A stretch of 64,000 bases of DNA, from positions 1 through 64,000 of the forward strand of contig CAXBNJ010000002.1 of assembly GCA_963977125.1 (NCBI GenBank), read 5' to 3'. This DNA comes from UBA2705 sp963977125. GTDB lineage: Bacteria > Pseudomonadota > Alphaproteobacteria > Micavibrionales > Micavibrionaceae. Below, one piece after another: positions 8,607 through 15,943 of this stretch. Each line of letters begins with the position of its first letter. The first letter of the stretch is position 1. The position numbers were made by a program, and so were the translations under genes. The notes under the pieces are model-generated. The model was not told where the DNA came from, searched no databases, and was given only the letters and a program-made list of their open reading frames with translations.

Positions 8607-9392
8607 TTAAAAACTCTGCGAGAGGAAAAAGACCATACCATTTTCAAATTCTTTTAACCAAAAGAGCACAGCCGTCGCGGCAATCATGCCAAAGGTAATC
8701 AAACCGAGCAAAACCTGCAGCGGCATAGCCAGCATAAACACCTGAATTTGCGGCATGATCCGTGCAAGCACGCCCATGCTTATATACATGATTGTGCCAA
8801 TCACAATAAGCGGTAGTGACATTTGTATGCCAATACGGAAGGATGAAGAAACCACTTTGGCAATCATCTCCGCCATTGATTCAGCCTCCAACATCTCCCC
8901 CACGGGGAAAGCGTGGTAACTTTCAAACACCCCCATTAACAATAAATGATGCATATTCGTCACAAAAAGCAGCGTAATGCCTGTAATTGAGAGAAACGCC
9001 CCAATAAGTGAGCCTTGCGAGGCCATAATAGGGTTGAACATCTGCGCATTACCAAGGCCAATCATCATAGAGAGGATCATGCCCGCCACGTCAAGCGCCG
9101 TGAGCAAAATCCGCGCGATCGTGCCAATAAAAACCCCTGTAACAAATTCAAAGATAATCAACACAAATAACAGCACTGAGCTAGGCATCGGGTTGGGCAT
9201 ATAGGATGATGTAATCGGAAAAATAACAAAGGTAAAGCCAAGGGCTATATAAAGCCGCACTTGCTGAGGCACCAGATTATCACCCAGCCCCGGCATAATC
9301 ATTAACGCCGTTCCGACGCGCACGAAAGTCAACATAAATGCAAAGACACCCTGCGCTATAAAGGCCTGTAGCCCAGATTGCAGCTCTGACAT
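8607..9392 (-). CDS. fliR: Flagellar export protein FliR
   Basis: FliR is an integral membrane subunit of the export gate (FliPQR complex). The 261-residue product has several hydrophobic segments and the FliR-typical strings TFVRVGTALMIMPGLGDNLVP near the start and GLGNAQMFNPIMASQGSLIG in the middle. Its start lies only 2 bases after the fliQ stop, so the two genes are coupled. Length is normal for the family. Confidence 0.96.
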   Translation of the reverse strand: MSELQSGLQAFIAQGVFAFMLTFVRVGTALMIMPGLGDNLVPQQVRLYIALGFTFVIFPITSSYMPNPMPSSVLLFVLIIFEFVTGVFIGTIARILLTALDVAGMILSMMIGLGNAQMFNPIMASQGSLIGAFLSITGITLLFVTNMHHLLLMGVFESYHAFPVGEMLEAESMAEMIAKVVSSSFRIGIQMSLPLIVIGTIMYISMGVLARIMPQIQVFMLAMPLQVLLGLITFGMIAATAVLFWLKEFENGMVFFLSQSF

Positions 9393-9394
9393 GA

Positions 9395-9661
9395 TCAGCC
9401 GCCCCCAATAATGCGGTCAGCTATACGCTCCATATAGGCAATCATAATCAAGGAAAAACTGGGAAGAAGAAAGAAGATCGCCATGAAAATCGCGATAATT
9501 TTAGGTACAAACACCAAGGTTATCTCTTGAATTTGCGTTAAAGCCTGCAGCAGCGCTACGGTAACACCCACAATCAAGCCCACCAACATAATTGGTGTAC
9601 TGATTTGAATCGTCAGCCAAATGGCTTCGCGTATTGAGTCTACAATTTCAGCTTGTTCCAT
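9395..9661 (-). CDS. fliQ: Flagellar export protein FliQ
   Basis: FliQ is a small export-gate subunit with two membrane helices. The 88-residue product has the family pattern REAIWLTIQISTPIMLVGL, then ALLQALTQIQEITLVFVPK and a second hydrophobic helix. It heads the fliQ-fliR-flhB operon. The ATG has no good Shine-Dalgarno sequence, and a CtrA-like box lies 4 bases upstream (9665-9680), so the 5' leader may be very short. Confidence 0.96.
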   Translation of the reverse strand: MEQAEIVDSIREAIWLTIQISTPIMLVGLIVGVTVALLQALTQIQEITLVFVPKIIAIFMAIFFLLPSFSLIMIAYMERIADRIIGGG

Positions 9662-9664
9662 TTC

Positions 9665-9680
9665 TTAATATTATATTAAC
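9665..9680 (-). promoter_or_regulatory. CtrA-like box at the fliQ start
   Basis: The plus strand reads TTAA at 9665-9668, seven bases, then TTAAC at 9676-9680, the CtrA consensus TTAA-N7-TTAAC. On the minus strand the spacer contains TATAAT, so the site overlaps a possible -10 element. fliQ is a known direct CtrA target in Caulobacter. The region is AT-rich, which raises the chance of coincidence. Confidence 0.5.
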
Positions 9681-9735
9681 AAAAAAAAGATGTCACCTTG
9701 AATGTAAATCTTATCCCCGAGCGTCCCAAAAATGG

Positions 9736-9741
9736 TATAAT
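9736..9741 (+). promoter_or_regulatory. Perfect -10 box for the 9.78 kb gene
   Basis: TATAAT at 9736-9741 lies 35 bases before the start codon. A weak -35 candidate, TTATCC, is at 9711-9716 (19-base spacing), so the promoter may rely on its -10 or on an activator. Confidence 0.45.
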
Positions 9742-9776
9742 TGAAACCATATGATAACGACAAACGGAGAAAGACA

Positions 9777-10130
9777 ATGAAGATATTATCTTACACATTA
9801 GCCGTATCTGCGTTACTGGTCTGGGCGAGCTTTGGCAACCAAGCACGCGCCAATGTTAACTCAATGTTTGATTATAGTGACCGCATCGGAGCGTATACAG
9901 ACTTTGTTCAAACGCCCGATAGCGTCGCAAAGATGAGACTTAACCGCCTGCAGCCCGCTTCAGGCCGCCCCGTTATTGTCTATACAAAGAATAGCATCGA
10001 AGATACCGCGTTGATAAAACAAACGCAGATGATTGAACCTGCCGCAGGTGATATCGATATCGTGGTAAAACAACACTCGATTTCTTACAGCCTTAAACCG
10101 GGGCCCTATAATTCGGACTTATTCGATTAA
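9777..10130 (+). CDS. Small secreted protein of unknown function
   Basis: I do not recognise this 117-residue protein. It begins with a signal peptide (Lys-Ile start, hydrophobic core LAVSALLVWASFG) and a likely signal peptidase I site after ARA near residue 26, so the mature protein would be about 92 residues in the periplasm or outside. ATG 9777 is chosen because CGGAGA precedes it at 9765-9770; an upstream in-frame ATG at 9741 would disrupt the signal peptide. It lies alone on the plus strand between the fliQ and flgB operons, with its own -10 and terminator. A link to the flagellum is only positional. Confidence 0.75.
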   Translation: MKILSYTLAVSALLVWASFGNQARANVNSMFDYSDRIGAYTDFVQTPDSVAKMRLNRLQPASGRPVIVYTKNSIEDTALIKQTQMIEPAAGDIDIVVKQHSISYSLKPGPYNSDLFD

Positions 10131-10165
10131 GATTAGGTCTTTTTGAGAAAATACAAGCAATAGAA

Positions 10166-10198
10166 AACGCCCTGAATCTGGCATCGGGGCGTTTTTTT
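10166..10198 (+). terminator. Rho-independent terminator
   Basis: AACGCCC (10166-10172) pairs with GGGCGTT (10187-10193), followed by a T-run. It ends the transcript of the small secreted protein. Confidence 0.85.
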
Positions 10199-10244
10199 AT
10201 CTTAATAATGATCCAATAATGATCGAAAAAATCTGTAAGAGAGC

Positions 10245-10562
10245 CTACATAGGCATTCTTAAAATTTCTTGATATGCGTTAATCATTTTATCCCGCACGG
10301 CCGTAATGGTTTGAAGCGTTACTTCTGCATTGGTCACAGCTTGTACAACATCCGTCAAATCAGCGTCGCCAATAATCGCACGGGCTGACATACGCTCGCC
10401 CTCATGCATCGTATTAATCGCGCTTTCGCTCGCATCACGTAGAATGTCACCAAAATTTGGCCCATTACTTGGTGCGGCAACAGATTGCATCCCGGCAGAT
10501 TTTGCCGACTTGGCATATAAATTGGCCGCTTGCGTCACATTCATTGTTGCATCTATGGGCAT
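10245..10562 (-). CDS. fliE: Flagellar hook-basal body protein FliE
   Basis: FliE forms the junction between the MS ring/export gate and the proximal rod. The 105-residue product has the FliE C-terminal pattern ADLTDVVQAVTNAEVTLQTI followed by RDKMINAYQEILRMPM. The start follows TTTAGGAGAG. It is the third gene of flgB-flgC-fliE, and the length is usual for the family. Confidence 0.96.
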   Translation of the reverse strand: MPIDATMNVTQAANLYAKSAKSAGMQSVAAPSNGPNFGDILRDASESAINTMHEGERMSARAIIGDADLTDVVQAVTNAEVTLQTITAVRDKMINAYQEILRMPM

Positions 10563-10608
10563 ATTAACTCTCCTAAACCTTAATCTATCTCTATTCTAAC
10601 ACAGTTTC

Positions 10609-11022
10609 TTAACGCAACAAATCAATAGTACGCATAATCATACTGCGTGATTGGTCATACATGCCAATATTTGCCTCATATGATCTTTGTGCTTCACGTA
10701 CATCCATCATTTCCACCAAAGTCGCGACTTTAGGCGCTTTAACATAGCCTTCTTCATCTGCTGCTGGATGGCTTGGCATATATTTCAATGTGAATTCTTC
10801 TTTATCCGACGTGCTGACTTCATCAACGCGCACAACATCAAAGCCAAGGCTTCTATCCATCTCGTTTTTAAAGCTAATATGCTGTCTTTGGTAAGGCGGC
10901 TCACCTGGGGCTGATGGTAAAGTCTCAGCATTCGCTAAGTTTTCAGATATAACGCGAACACGCATTGATTGCGCCCGCATACCATGTGAAGAAATCTGCA
11001 ACGTATCGTATAATTGTGTCAT
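10609..11022 (-). CDS. flgC: Flagellar proximal rod protein FlgC
   Basis: FlgC is a proximal rod subunit. The 137-residue product has the rod-protein N-terminal heptad pattern with SENLANAETLP, and the C-terminal motif MMDVREAQRSYEANIGMYDQ. TAGGAG precedes the ATG at a normal distance. It sits between flgB and fliE. Confidence 0.97.
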   Translation of the reverse strand: MTQLYDTLQISSHGMRAQSMRVRVISENLANAETLPSAPGEPPYQRQHISFKNEMDRSLGFDVVRVDEVSTSDKEEFTLKYMPSHPAADEEGYVKAPKVATLVEMMDVREAQRSYEANIGMYDQSRSMIMRTIDLLR

Positions 11023-11103
11023 TTCATGGTCTCCTAATTTATTATCACCTCGGCTTTTATTCGCTTTTAAGCCGTATCGTTATTATATCTCAAAGCCTTG
11101 CTA

Positions 11104-11517
11104 TCACCCTTGTGGCGCGCCTAAAGCGGTCTTAATCATGCCGACTTGCTTCTTCATAATATTTAACATCATTGAATAATCCATTTGTACGCGGCTTGAT
11201 TTAACAAGCTGTTCTTCAATGTTCACAGCGTTACCAGATGGCGTTACTTCATATGCTGATTTTTGCTCATCTTCATCATAGCTACCGACTTGATTAGACG
11301 CCCCTAAATGAACGCCGCTTGTGCTGGTGATTTGAAGCTGATTGCGTCCGCTAACGCGAGACAAAACTTTATCGAAGCTGACTTCGCTTAATTCTCTGGC
11401 TGTATAGCCCGCTGTATCTGCGTTGGCTATATTTTGCGCAATTACCTGCTGGCTTGTGTTAAGATATTTCATCTTAGCGCCGGCGGCCTTGAATAATGCT
11501 AAATTTTCTAATGACAT
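11104..11517 (-). CDS. flgB: Flagellar proximal rod protein FlgB
   Basis: FlgB is the rod subunit next to the MS ring. The 137-residue product has the characteristic QVIAQNIANADTAGYTAREL near the N-terminus and a C-terminal MDYSMMLNIMKKQVGMIKTALG helix. GAGGA lies before the ATG. It is the first gene of flgB-flgC-fliE and is divergent from the FlhB-like gene, with 79-85 bases between them. A near-CtrA sequence (TTAA-N7-TTAC) lies in that gap at 11569-11583. Confidence 0.97.
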   Translation of the reverse strand: MSLENLALFKAAGAKMKYLNTSQQVIAQNIANADTAGYTARELSEVSFDKVLSRVSGRNQLQITSTSGVHLGASNQVGSYDEDEQKSAYEVTPSGNAVNIEEQLVKSSRVQMDYSMMLNIMKKQVGMIKTALGAPQG

Positions 11518-11602
11518 TTTAATGGTCCTCGTGTCAAAATTAATAAACGTCCCAATAGACTTAGTGTCTTAACCCGTTTTTACAGTTGCAGGATTTGTGC
11601 CA

Positions 11603-12010
11603 GTGAGCGAAAACGACGATCAGAACGGCCTAAAGCGTTCAAATACAAGGAAAATTGAAAAGAAGCGCACCGCCGTCGCTTTGAGCGAAGGCCTTAAAAA
11701 AGGCTTCCTCCCCTCAATCAAGGCAACAGGCCGGGGAGAAATTGCCGACCGGATAGTACAACTTGCCTATGAGAACAATATCAAAGTGCGTGAAGACAGC
11801 GCTTTGGCTGAAATGCTGGTCAGCTTCGATATAGACTCCCCCATCCCCTCCGAGGCGTTTACCGCTATCGCAGAAATCATGTCTTATCTATATAGGGCCA
11901 ATGGCGAGCAAGCGCCCTTTGATGCAATATTATCACATATGCTGCTGCTTGATGGCGATGGCGATGGTGACAGTGATAAAGCCGAAAGCAACGATGAACC
12001 AGCCAAGTAA
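11603..12010 (+). CDS. Stand-alone FlhB C-terminal-domain protein
   Basis: The product is about 135 residues and resembles only the cytoplasmic domain of FlhB/YscU export switch proteins (RTAVALSEG, then RIVQLAYENNIKVREDSALA and a final AFTAIAEIMSYLY helix). It has no membrane part and lacks the NPTH autocleavage motif. Such FlhB-like proteins occur beside flagellar genes in other bacteria, and in some can substitute for the FlhB C-terminal fragment. The start is GTG: 11603 gives the usual spacing from AGGA (11590-11593), while GTG 11597 is closer. The C-terminal tail is Asp/Gly-rich. Confidence 0.85.
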   Translation: MSENDDQNGLKRSNTRKIEKKRTAVALSEGLKKGFLPSIKATGRGEIADRIVQLAYENNIKVREDSALAEMLVSFDIDSPIPSEAFTAIAEIMSYLYRANGEQAPFDAILSHMLLLDGDGDGDSDKAESNDEPAK

Positions 12011-12041
12011 ACATCCCAAGTAAAGATGCCAAGTAAATATA
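12003..12041 (+). repeat. Three tandem 13-bp repeats
   Basis: CCAAGTAAACATC (12003-12015), CCAAGTAAAGATG (12016-12028) and CCAAGTAAATATA (12029-12041) form a tandem array. The first copy holds the last sense codon and stop of the FlhB-like gene, so the array looks like a local duplication of its 3' end. Confidence 0.8.
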
Positions 12042-12184
12042 TCAACCCCCCGCACGCCGCTACGCGCGCCAACAATCCACAGACCGCAGATAAACACGCC
12101 AATATGAGCATACATTCATAATTATACCGTTTATAGTGTAAGCGGATTTAGATTCTTTCAACCCATTACGCATGGATTTTTATT

Positions 12185-13261
12185 ATGTCTGTAACATCTC
12201 CCGCCTCCACTGCACATTTGCAAGACCAACATGAACATGACGCGCCTGCTAGCGGCTATGACGCGAATATTGAAAATTTCATGATGGATCGCAACTTAGC
12301 GCTTGAAGCGGTACGTGTTACCGAAGCGGCTGCCCTTGCTGCCTCATTAGAAATTGGTCGCGGCGATGAAAAAGCTGCCGACGCCGCAGCCGTCGACGCC
12401 ATGCGTAGCGCTCTCAACTCACTGCGCATTCGCGGCGTGGTGGTTATCGGCGAAGGGGAACGCGATGAAGCCCCTATGCTCTATATTGGTGAAGAAGTAG
12501 GTAATGGTCGCGGCGGCCCTAAAATTGACATTGCTCTTGACCCTTTAGAAGGCACAACAATAACAGCACATGGCGGCATGAACGCCTTGGCGTGTATTGC
12601 CCTTGCTGATGAAGGTGGTTTCTTGAACGCACCTGATACCTATATGGAGAAAATCGCTATTGGCCCTGGAATTGATCCATCAATACTTGATCTGGATGCG
12701 CCAATCGCTGATGTATTAAAAAAACTCGCGGATCAAAAAGGCGGCCATGTTAAAGAACTTATGGTCTGCATCCTTGATCGTCCACGCCATGAAAAACTAA
12801 TTGCTGATGTACGCGCTGCAGGCGCACGCATTAACCTTATTCAAGATGGTGACGTTAGCGCCGTTATTGCGACAACAGACCCTGATAAAGGCATTGATCT
12901 CTATGTCGGCACAGGTGGCGCGCCAGAGGGCGTGCTGGCTGCGGCAGCACTACAATGCACAGGCGGCGCTATGCTTGGTCGTCTTGTTTTCAGAAATGAT
13001 GTTGAACGTAAGCGTGCGACAAATTGCGGCATTACTGATTTTGATCGTATTTATACACTGGATGAACTTGCCAAGCCAGGCAACGTTATGTTTTGCGCCA
13101 CAGGCGTAACGGATGGCACCATGTTGCAAGGCGTTCGCCGTCGACCTGGTTCTGCGCAGACACAAACACTTGTGATGCGCTCACGCTCTGGCACAGTGCG
13201 CATTGTTGACACGCATCATAATTTCAAGCGTAAGCAAGGCTTTAAAGCACTGGACGAGTAA
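12185..13261 (+). CDS. glpX: Fructose-1,6-bisphosphatase class II
   Basis: GlpX hydrolyses fructose 1,6-bisphosphate to fructose 6-phosphate in gluconeogenesis. The 358-residue product has the class II signatures VVIGEGERDEAPMLYIGEEV, then DIALDPLEGTTITA for metal and phosphate binding, and GTGGAPEGVLAAAALQ. About 25 extra polar residues precede the NFMMDRNLALEAVRVTEAAA start of the conserved domain. Catalytic residues appear intact. Confidence 0.95.
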   Translation: MSVTSPASTAHLQDQHEHDAPASGYDANIENFMMDRNLALEAVRVTEAAALAASLEIGRGDEKAADAAAVDAMRSALNSLRIRGVVVIGEGERDEAPMLYIGEEVGNGRGGPKIDIALDPLEGTTITAHGGMNALACIALADEGGFLNAPDTYMEKIAIGPGIDPSILDLDAPIADVLKKLADQKGGHVKELMVCILDRPRHEKLIADVRAAGARINLIQDGDVSAVIATTDPDKGIDLYVGTGGAPEGVLAAAALQCTGGAMLGRLVFRNDVERKRATNCGITDFDRIYTLDELAKPGNVMFCATGVTDGTMLQGVRRRPGSAQTQTLVMRSRSGTVRIVDTHHNFKRKQGFKALDE

Positions 13262-13368
13262 CGCTCAAACCACAGGCATAAATAGTTTACATATTTCTTG
13301 CTTTTTGGCATGTTTCCCTATATATTAGCTCAATCATATACGGCATATTTGGCAATAGAGGAAACACC

Positions 13369-13812
13369 ATGTCTGAAAATAGTAATAATAACGAGCGCAG
13401 AAAAACAAATAAATTAAGCTCCAACCAAGTTGGCCGAGCCATAGGCACGGGCATCGTGCTTGCTTTTTTTGTTAATCAGGTTTTTAAAAGTGATGACGTA
13501 GCGCCCGTAGCGCCGACAAGTGAAGCCATAACAACAGATGCGGCACAATCAAATAAAAAAACATACACATCCGCCGCGGGCGAAGTGTTAACAGCGCGAA
13601 GCTGTCAACAACGTCAAAGCCGCTCAGAGCGTGCAGCGTCCCGCTCAAGTGAACGTTTAAGTCGCACTGAAGCACGTGATAAATTTATGACCGCTTGCGT
13701 TGAGCGAAAGAATACTGAGGCTGGGGCTGGCGAAGACACAAACTATAAAACAAGCGCCACCAACCATGAAGTGACACAGAATAGCGGCCAAATTCGCACC
13801 CTAATGCGTTAG
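13369..13812 (+). CDS. Unknown membrane-anchored small protein
   Basis: I do not recognise this 147-residue protein. A polar N-terminus leads to one hydrophobic segment (about residues 23-40, AIGTGIVLAFFVNQVF), followed by a Ser/Arg-rich domain with two cysteines (SCQQRQ and MTACVERK). The paired Cys with a basic helix between recalls small periplasmic cysteine-pair proteins, but no family is clear. The start follows GAGG. A strong terminator follows the gene. Confidence 0.7.
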   Translation: MSENSNNNERRKTNKLSSNQVGRAIGTGIVLAFFVNQVFKSDDVAPVAPTSEAITTDAAQSNKKTYTSAAGEVLTARSCQQRQSRSERAASRSSERLSRTEARDKFMTACVERKNTEAGAGEDTNYKTSATNHEVTQNSGQIRTLMR

Positions 13813-13852
13813 CAGGATTCGCAGGGAAAGACTTAATCATATTAATGCGCAT

Positions 13853-13887
13853 AAAAAAAGCTTGGTAAAAATCACCAAGCTTTTTTT
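13853..13887. terminator. Strong bidirectional terminator
   Basis: AAAAAAAGCTTGGT (13853-13866) and ACCAAGCTTTTTTT (13874-13887) form a near-perfect hairpin with a 7-base loop, usable from both strands. Confidence 0.92.
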
Positions 13888-13965
13888 ATGGCTGCCCACT
13901 TAAATAACGCGCCCTTCTCAATTCTTGATCCGCACACATATTCATATAGGGTAGAAATCAGCCGC

Positions 13966-14082
13966 TTAGAATAAATAGCTTAAAATTAAATAGAATAAAA
14001 ATATAACCGCTGCAAAAATTTCAACGTTAAATTCTTTCAACACATTAAACTGAATTGATTTCTTAGATTGCTCTTTCAACAT
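13966..14082 (-). CDS. 38-residue single-helix membrane protein
   Basis: This short ORF begins at ATG 14082 with an excellent AAGGGG ribosome binding site 8 bases upstream and ends at TAA 13966-13968. The product has a charged N-terminal half (MLKEQSKKSIQFNVLKEF) and a single hydrophobic helix (VEIFAAVIFLFYLILSYLF) running to the C-terminus. That architecture fits small regulatory or assembly membrane proteins. No family is recognised. It lies on the minus strand in the 444-base space between two plus-strand genes, and the strong terminator at 13853-13887 lies downstream of it. Confidence 0.6.
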   Translation of the reverse strand: MLKEQSKKSIQFNVLKEFNVEIFAAVIFLFYLILSYLF

Positions 14083-14133
14083 AAAATAGTCCCCTTTAGA
14101 AAATGGCTTTAAATACTTTAAATATATAATTAG

Positions 14134-14149
14134 CATACCAACCGGTATG
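14134..14149. promoter_or_regulatory. Operator-like palindrome
   Basis: CATACC (14134-14139) and GGTATG (14144-14149) flank AACC. The perfect 6-base arms resemble TetR-family operators. It lies upstream of both the 38-residue ORF and the 14.26 kb gene; no regulator gene is adjacent. Confidence 0.45.
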
Positions 14150-14192
14150 TACCTATACTTACATATACTTCTTAATAATCAGTAAAGACCTA

Positions 14193-14220
14193 TTGACAGA
14201 ATAATAAATATGTCTAATAT
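14193..14220 (+). promoter_or_regulatory. Predicted sigma-70 promoter for the 14.26 kb gene
   Basis: TTGACA (14193-14198) and TAATAT (14215-14220) are 16 bases apart, about 37 bases before the start codon. The hexamers and spacing equal those of the promoter at 6762-6789. Confidence 0.65.
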
Positions 14221-14256
14221 GCCGTTTTCTATTAACCAAGGGAAGGAATTTATAAA

Positions 14257-14622
14257 ATGAGCGATAGCTTACAATTAAAACTCTATGGCGCAGTGTTTGC
14301 TGCGGCATTTGCCTGTAACGCGGCTTATACATTTGGCACTGCCGAAGACATGACATTTACAGTAGAAACAAAAGAAGCCACCAAGGGCGACTCTGGTAAA
14401 TATCTTGTAAAAACAGAAAACCAAGGCATGCTTCAAGTCGCTGACAGCTATTTAAATTTACATTTCAACGCCTCTGATGTTTATTTTGGTTTAAAAGAAG
14501 GCCACACATATAAAGCCGATACTTACGGCTGGCGCTTTGGCCTTATGAGCATGTATCCGAACGTAATCGCCGTTGAAGATGTCACGCCAGCAGAAAAACT
14601 CGAAGCACTTAAGCCTCAATAA
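14257..14622 (+). CDS. Small membrane-anchored protein, DUF1523-like pattern
   Basis: The 121-residue product has an N-terminal membrane helix (about residues 9-27) and a beta-rich outer domain. The motif DSGKYLVKTE, the FNASDVYFGLKEGHTYKADT segment and YGWRFGLMSMYPNVIAVE resemble small bacterial and phage membrane proteins of the DUF1523 kind, but I cannot confirm membership. AAGGAA precedes the ATG. The gene has its own promoter and terminator, so it is a single-gene unit. Confidence 0.75.
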   Translation: MSDSLQLKLYGAVFAAAFACNAAYTFGTAEDMTFTVETKEATKGDSGKYLVKTENQGMLQVADSYLNLHFNASDVYFGLKEGHTYKADTYGWRFGLMSMYPNVIAVEDVTPAEKLEALKPQ

Positions 14623-14642
14623 TAAAGCTATGTAATTCATTT

Positions 14643-14672
14643 AAAGAGGGCGCCTATGGGGGCCCTCTTTTT
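14643..14672 (+). terminator. Rho-independent terminator
   Basis: AAAGAGGGC (14643-14651) pairs with GCCCTCTTT (14662-14670), followed by T residues. It ends the 14.26 kb transcript. Confidence 0.88.
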
Positions 14673-14705
14673 CTATTTCGCTATTATTATGCTCAGAATC
14701 TTCAA

Positions 14706-14749
14706 AAACATGTGCATGGCTGCTTAAACGCTCTGCACATGTTTTTTTT
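14706..14749 (+). terminator. Second hairpin with T-run just before fliO
   Basis: AAACATGTGCA (14706-14716) pairs perfectly with TGCACATGTTT (14734-14744), and eight T residues end at 14749. It lies 22 bases before the likely fliO start, so it may be a back-up terminator or an attenuator of fliOP. Confidence 0.75.
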
Positions 14750-14770
14750 ATGGGCTTATACTGTTTTGTT

Positions 14771-15091
14771 ATGAGCATACAAGATATAACATATTTTCTC
14801 GCAGCCCTGCTGTTCGTCCTCACCTTAATGGGGGGATTGGCTTTACTGCTGAAGAAACTCGGCATTGCGGGGCCTGCTATGGTTACGCCCGCTAAGCGTC
14901 GCTTGAAAGTGGTGGAGAACTTACCCCTCGATTCACGCCGCCGCGTTGTTCTCATTCAACGTGATGGCGTTGAGCATATGATTCTTCTCGGACAAAATAG
15001 TGATTTGCTCATTGAACAAAATATTAAAGCTGTAAACGATATAAGCCTCAACCAAGACGAAAACAAAGACAAAAAGGAGCGCGCCGTATGA
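14771..15091 (+). CDS. fliO: Flagellar assembly protein FliO
   Basis: FliO helps assemble the FliP ring of the export gate. The 106-residue product has one N-terminal membrane helix (about residues 8-27), then KRRLKVVENLPLDSRRRVVL and the GQNSDLLIE segment typical of the FliO cytoplasmic domain. ATG 14771 is preferred: the in-frame ATG at 14750 falls directly on the terminator T-run. The Shine-Dalgarno is poor at either start. The stop overlaps the fliP start by 4 bases. Confidence 0.85.
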   Translation: MSIQDITYFLAALLFVLTLMGGLALLLKKLGIAGPAMVTPAKRRLKVVENLPLDSRRRVVLIQRDGVEHMILLGQNSDLLIEQNIKAVNDISLNQDENKDKKERAV

Positions 15092-15915
15092 AAACGCTTA
15101 ACTGCCGCGCCATATGTGCCAAACTCATCCAAAAAATCCGCCTTATAAAAGCACCGCTCGCTTTATTGGCGATAATTGGCGCTATTTTCGCCGTTGCATT
15201 CGTGCCGAGCGAAGTTTTTGCGCAAAGCTTTTCGCTAGATTTTGGCCAAGAAGAAGGTAATGGCTCCGTCACGGGGCGCGTTATTCAAATGGTCGCTTTG
15301 CTAACTATCCTGTCATTAGCCCCCTCTATTTTAATTATGATGACCTCCTTCACACGGATCATCGTGGTTTTATCTTTTTTAAGAACCGCTATGGGCATTC
15401 AGCAAACGCCGCCGAATACGGTACTCGTATCCTTAGCCATCTTCCTTACATTCTTTATTATGGCGCCAACCTTAGAGGCCGCCTATAAACAAGGCATTGA
15501 ACCCTTAATCAATGAGGAAATAGACGAGATCACCGCTTTTGAGCGCGGTATAGAGCCGTTCCGCGTTTTCATGCTCAAACATGTTCGTGAAACAGATTTA
15601 GCGCTATTCATAGACCTTGGTCGCGTTGATAGCGTCGAAAGCGCCGAAGATGTACCGCTGCAAGTTCTTGTCCCTGCTTTCATGATCTCTGAGCTACGGC
15701 GCGCCTTTGAAATTGGCTTTATGCTGTTCTTACCGTTTTTGATTATTGATATGGTGACCGCTTCGATATTAATGTCGATGGGTATGATGATGCTGCCGCC
15801 AGTGATGATCTCCCTACCCTTTAAGATTATCTTCTTTGTCTTGGTCGATGGTTGGCATTTAATTTCAAGCTCCCTTGTGCGGTCCTTCGAAGGCGGACCG
15901 CCGCCAGGGCTTTGA
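15088..15915 (+). CDS. fliP: Flagellar export protein FliP
   Basis: FliP forms the core pore of the export gate. The 275-residue product has a signal peptide (cleavage near VFAQS, residues 44-48), the FliP signature SFTRIIVVLSFLRTAMGIQQ and the C-terminal MGMMMLPPVMISLPFKIIFF segment. It follows fliO with a 4-base overlap. fliO-fliP is placed about 5 kb away from fliQ-fliR-flhB, so the export-gate genes are split. Confidence 0.97.
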   Translation: MKTLNCRAICAKLIQKIRLIKAPLALLAIIGAIFAVAFVPSEVFAQSFSLDFGQEEGNGSVTGRVIQMVALLTILSLAPSILIMMTSFTRIIVVLSFLRTAMGIQQTPPNTVLVSLAIFLTFFIMAPTLEAAYKQGIEPLINEEIDEITAFERGIEPFRVFMLKHVRETDLALFIDLGRVDSVESAEDVPLQVLVPAFMISELRRAFEIGFMLFLPFLIIDMVTASILMSMGMMMLPPVMISLPFKIIFFVLVDGWHLISSSLVRSFEGGPPPGL

Positions 15916-15943
15916 CGCGGCCTACGAATGAGTAGAATATTTC

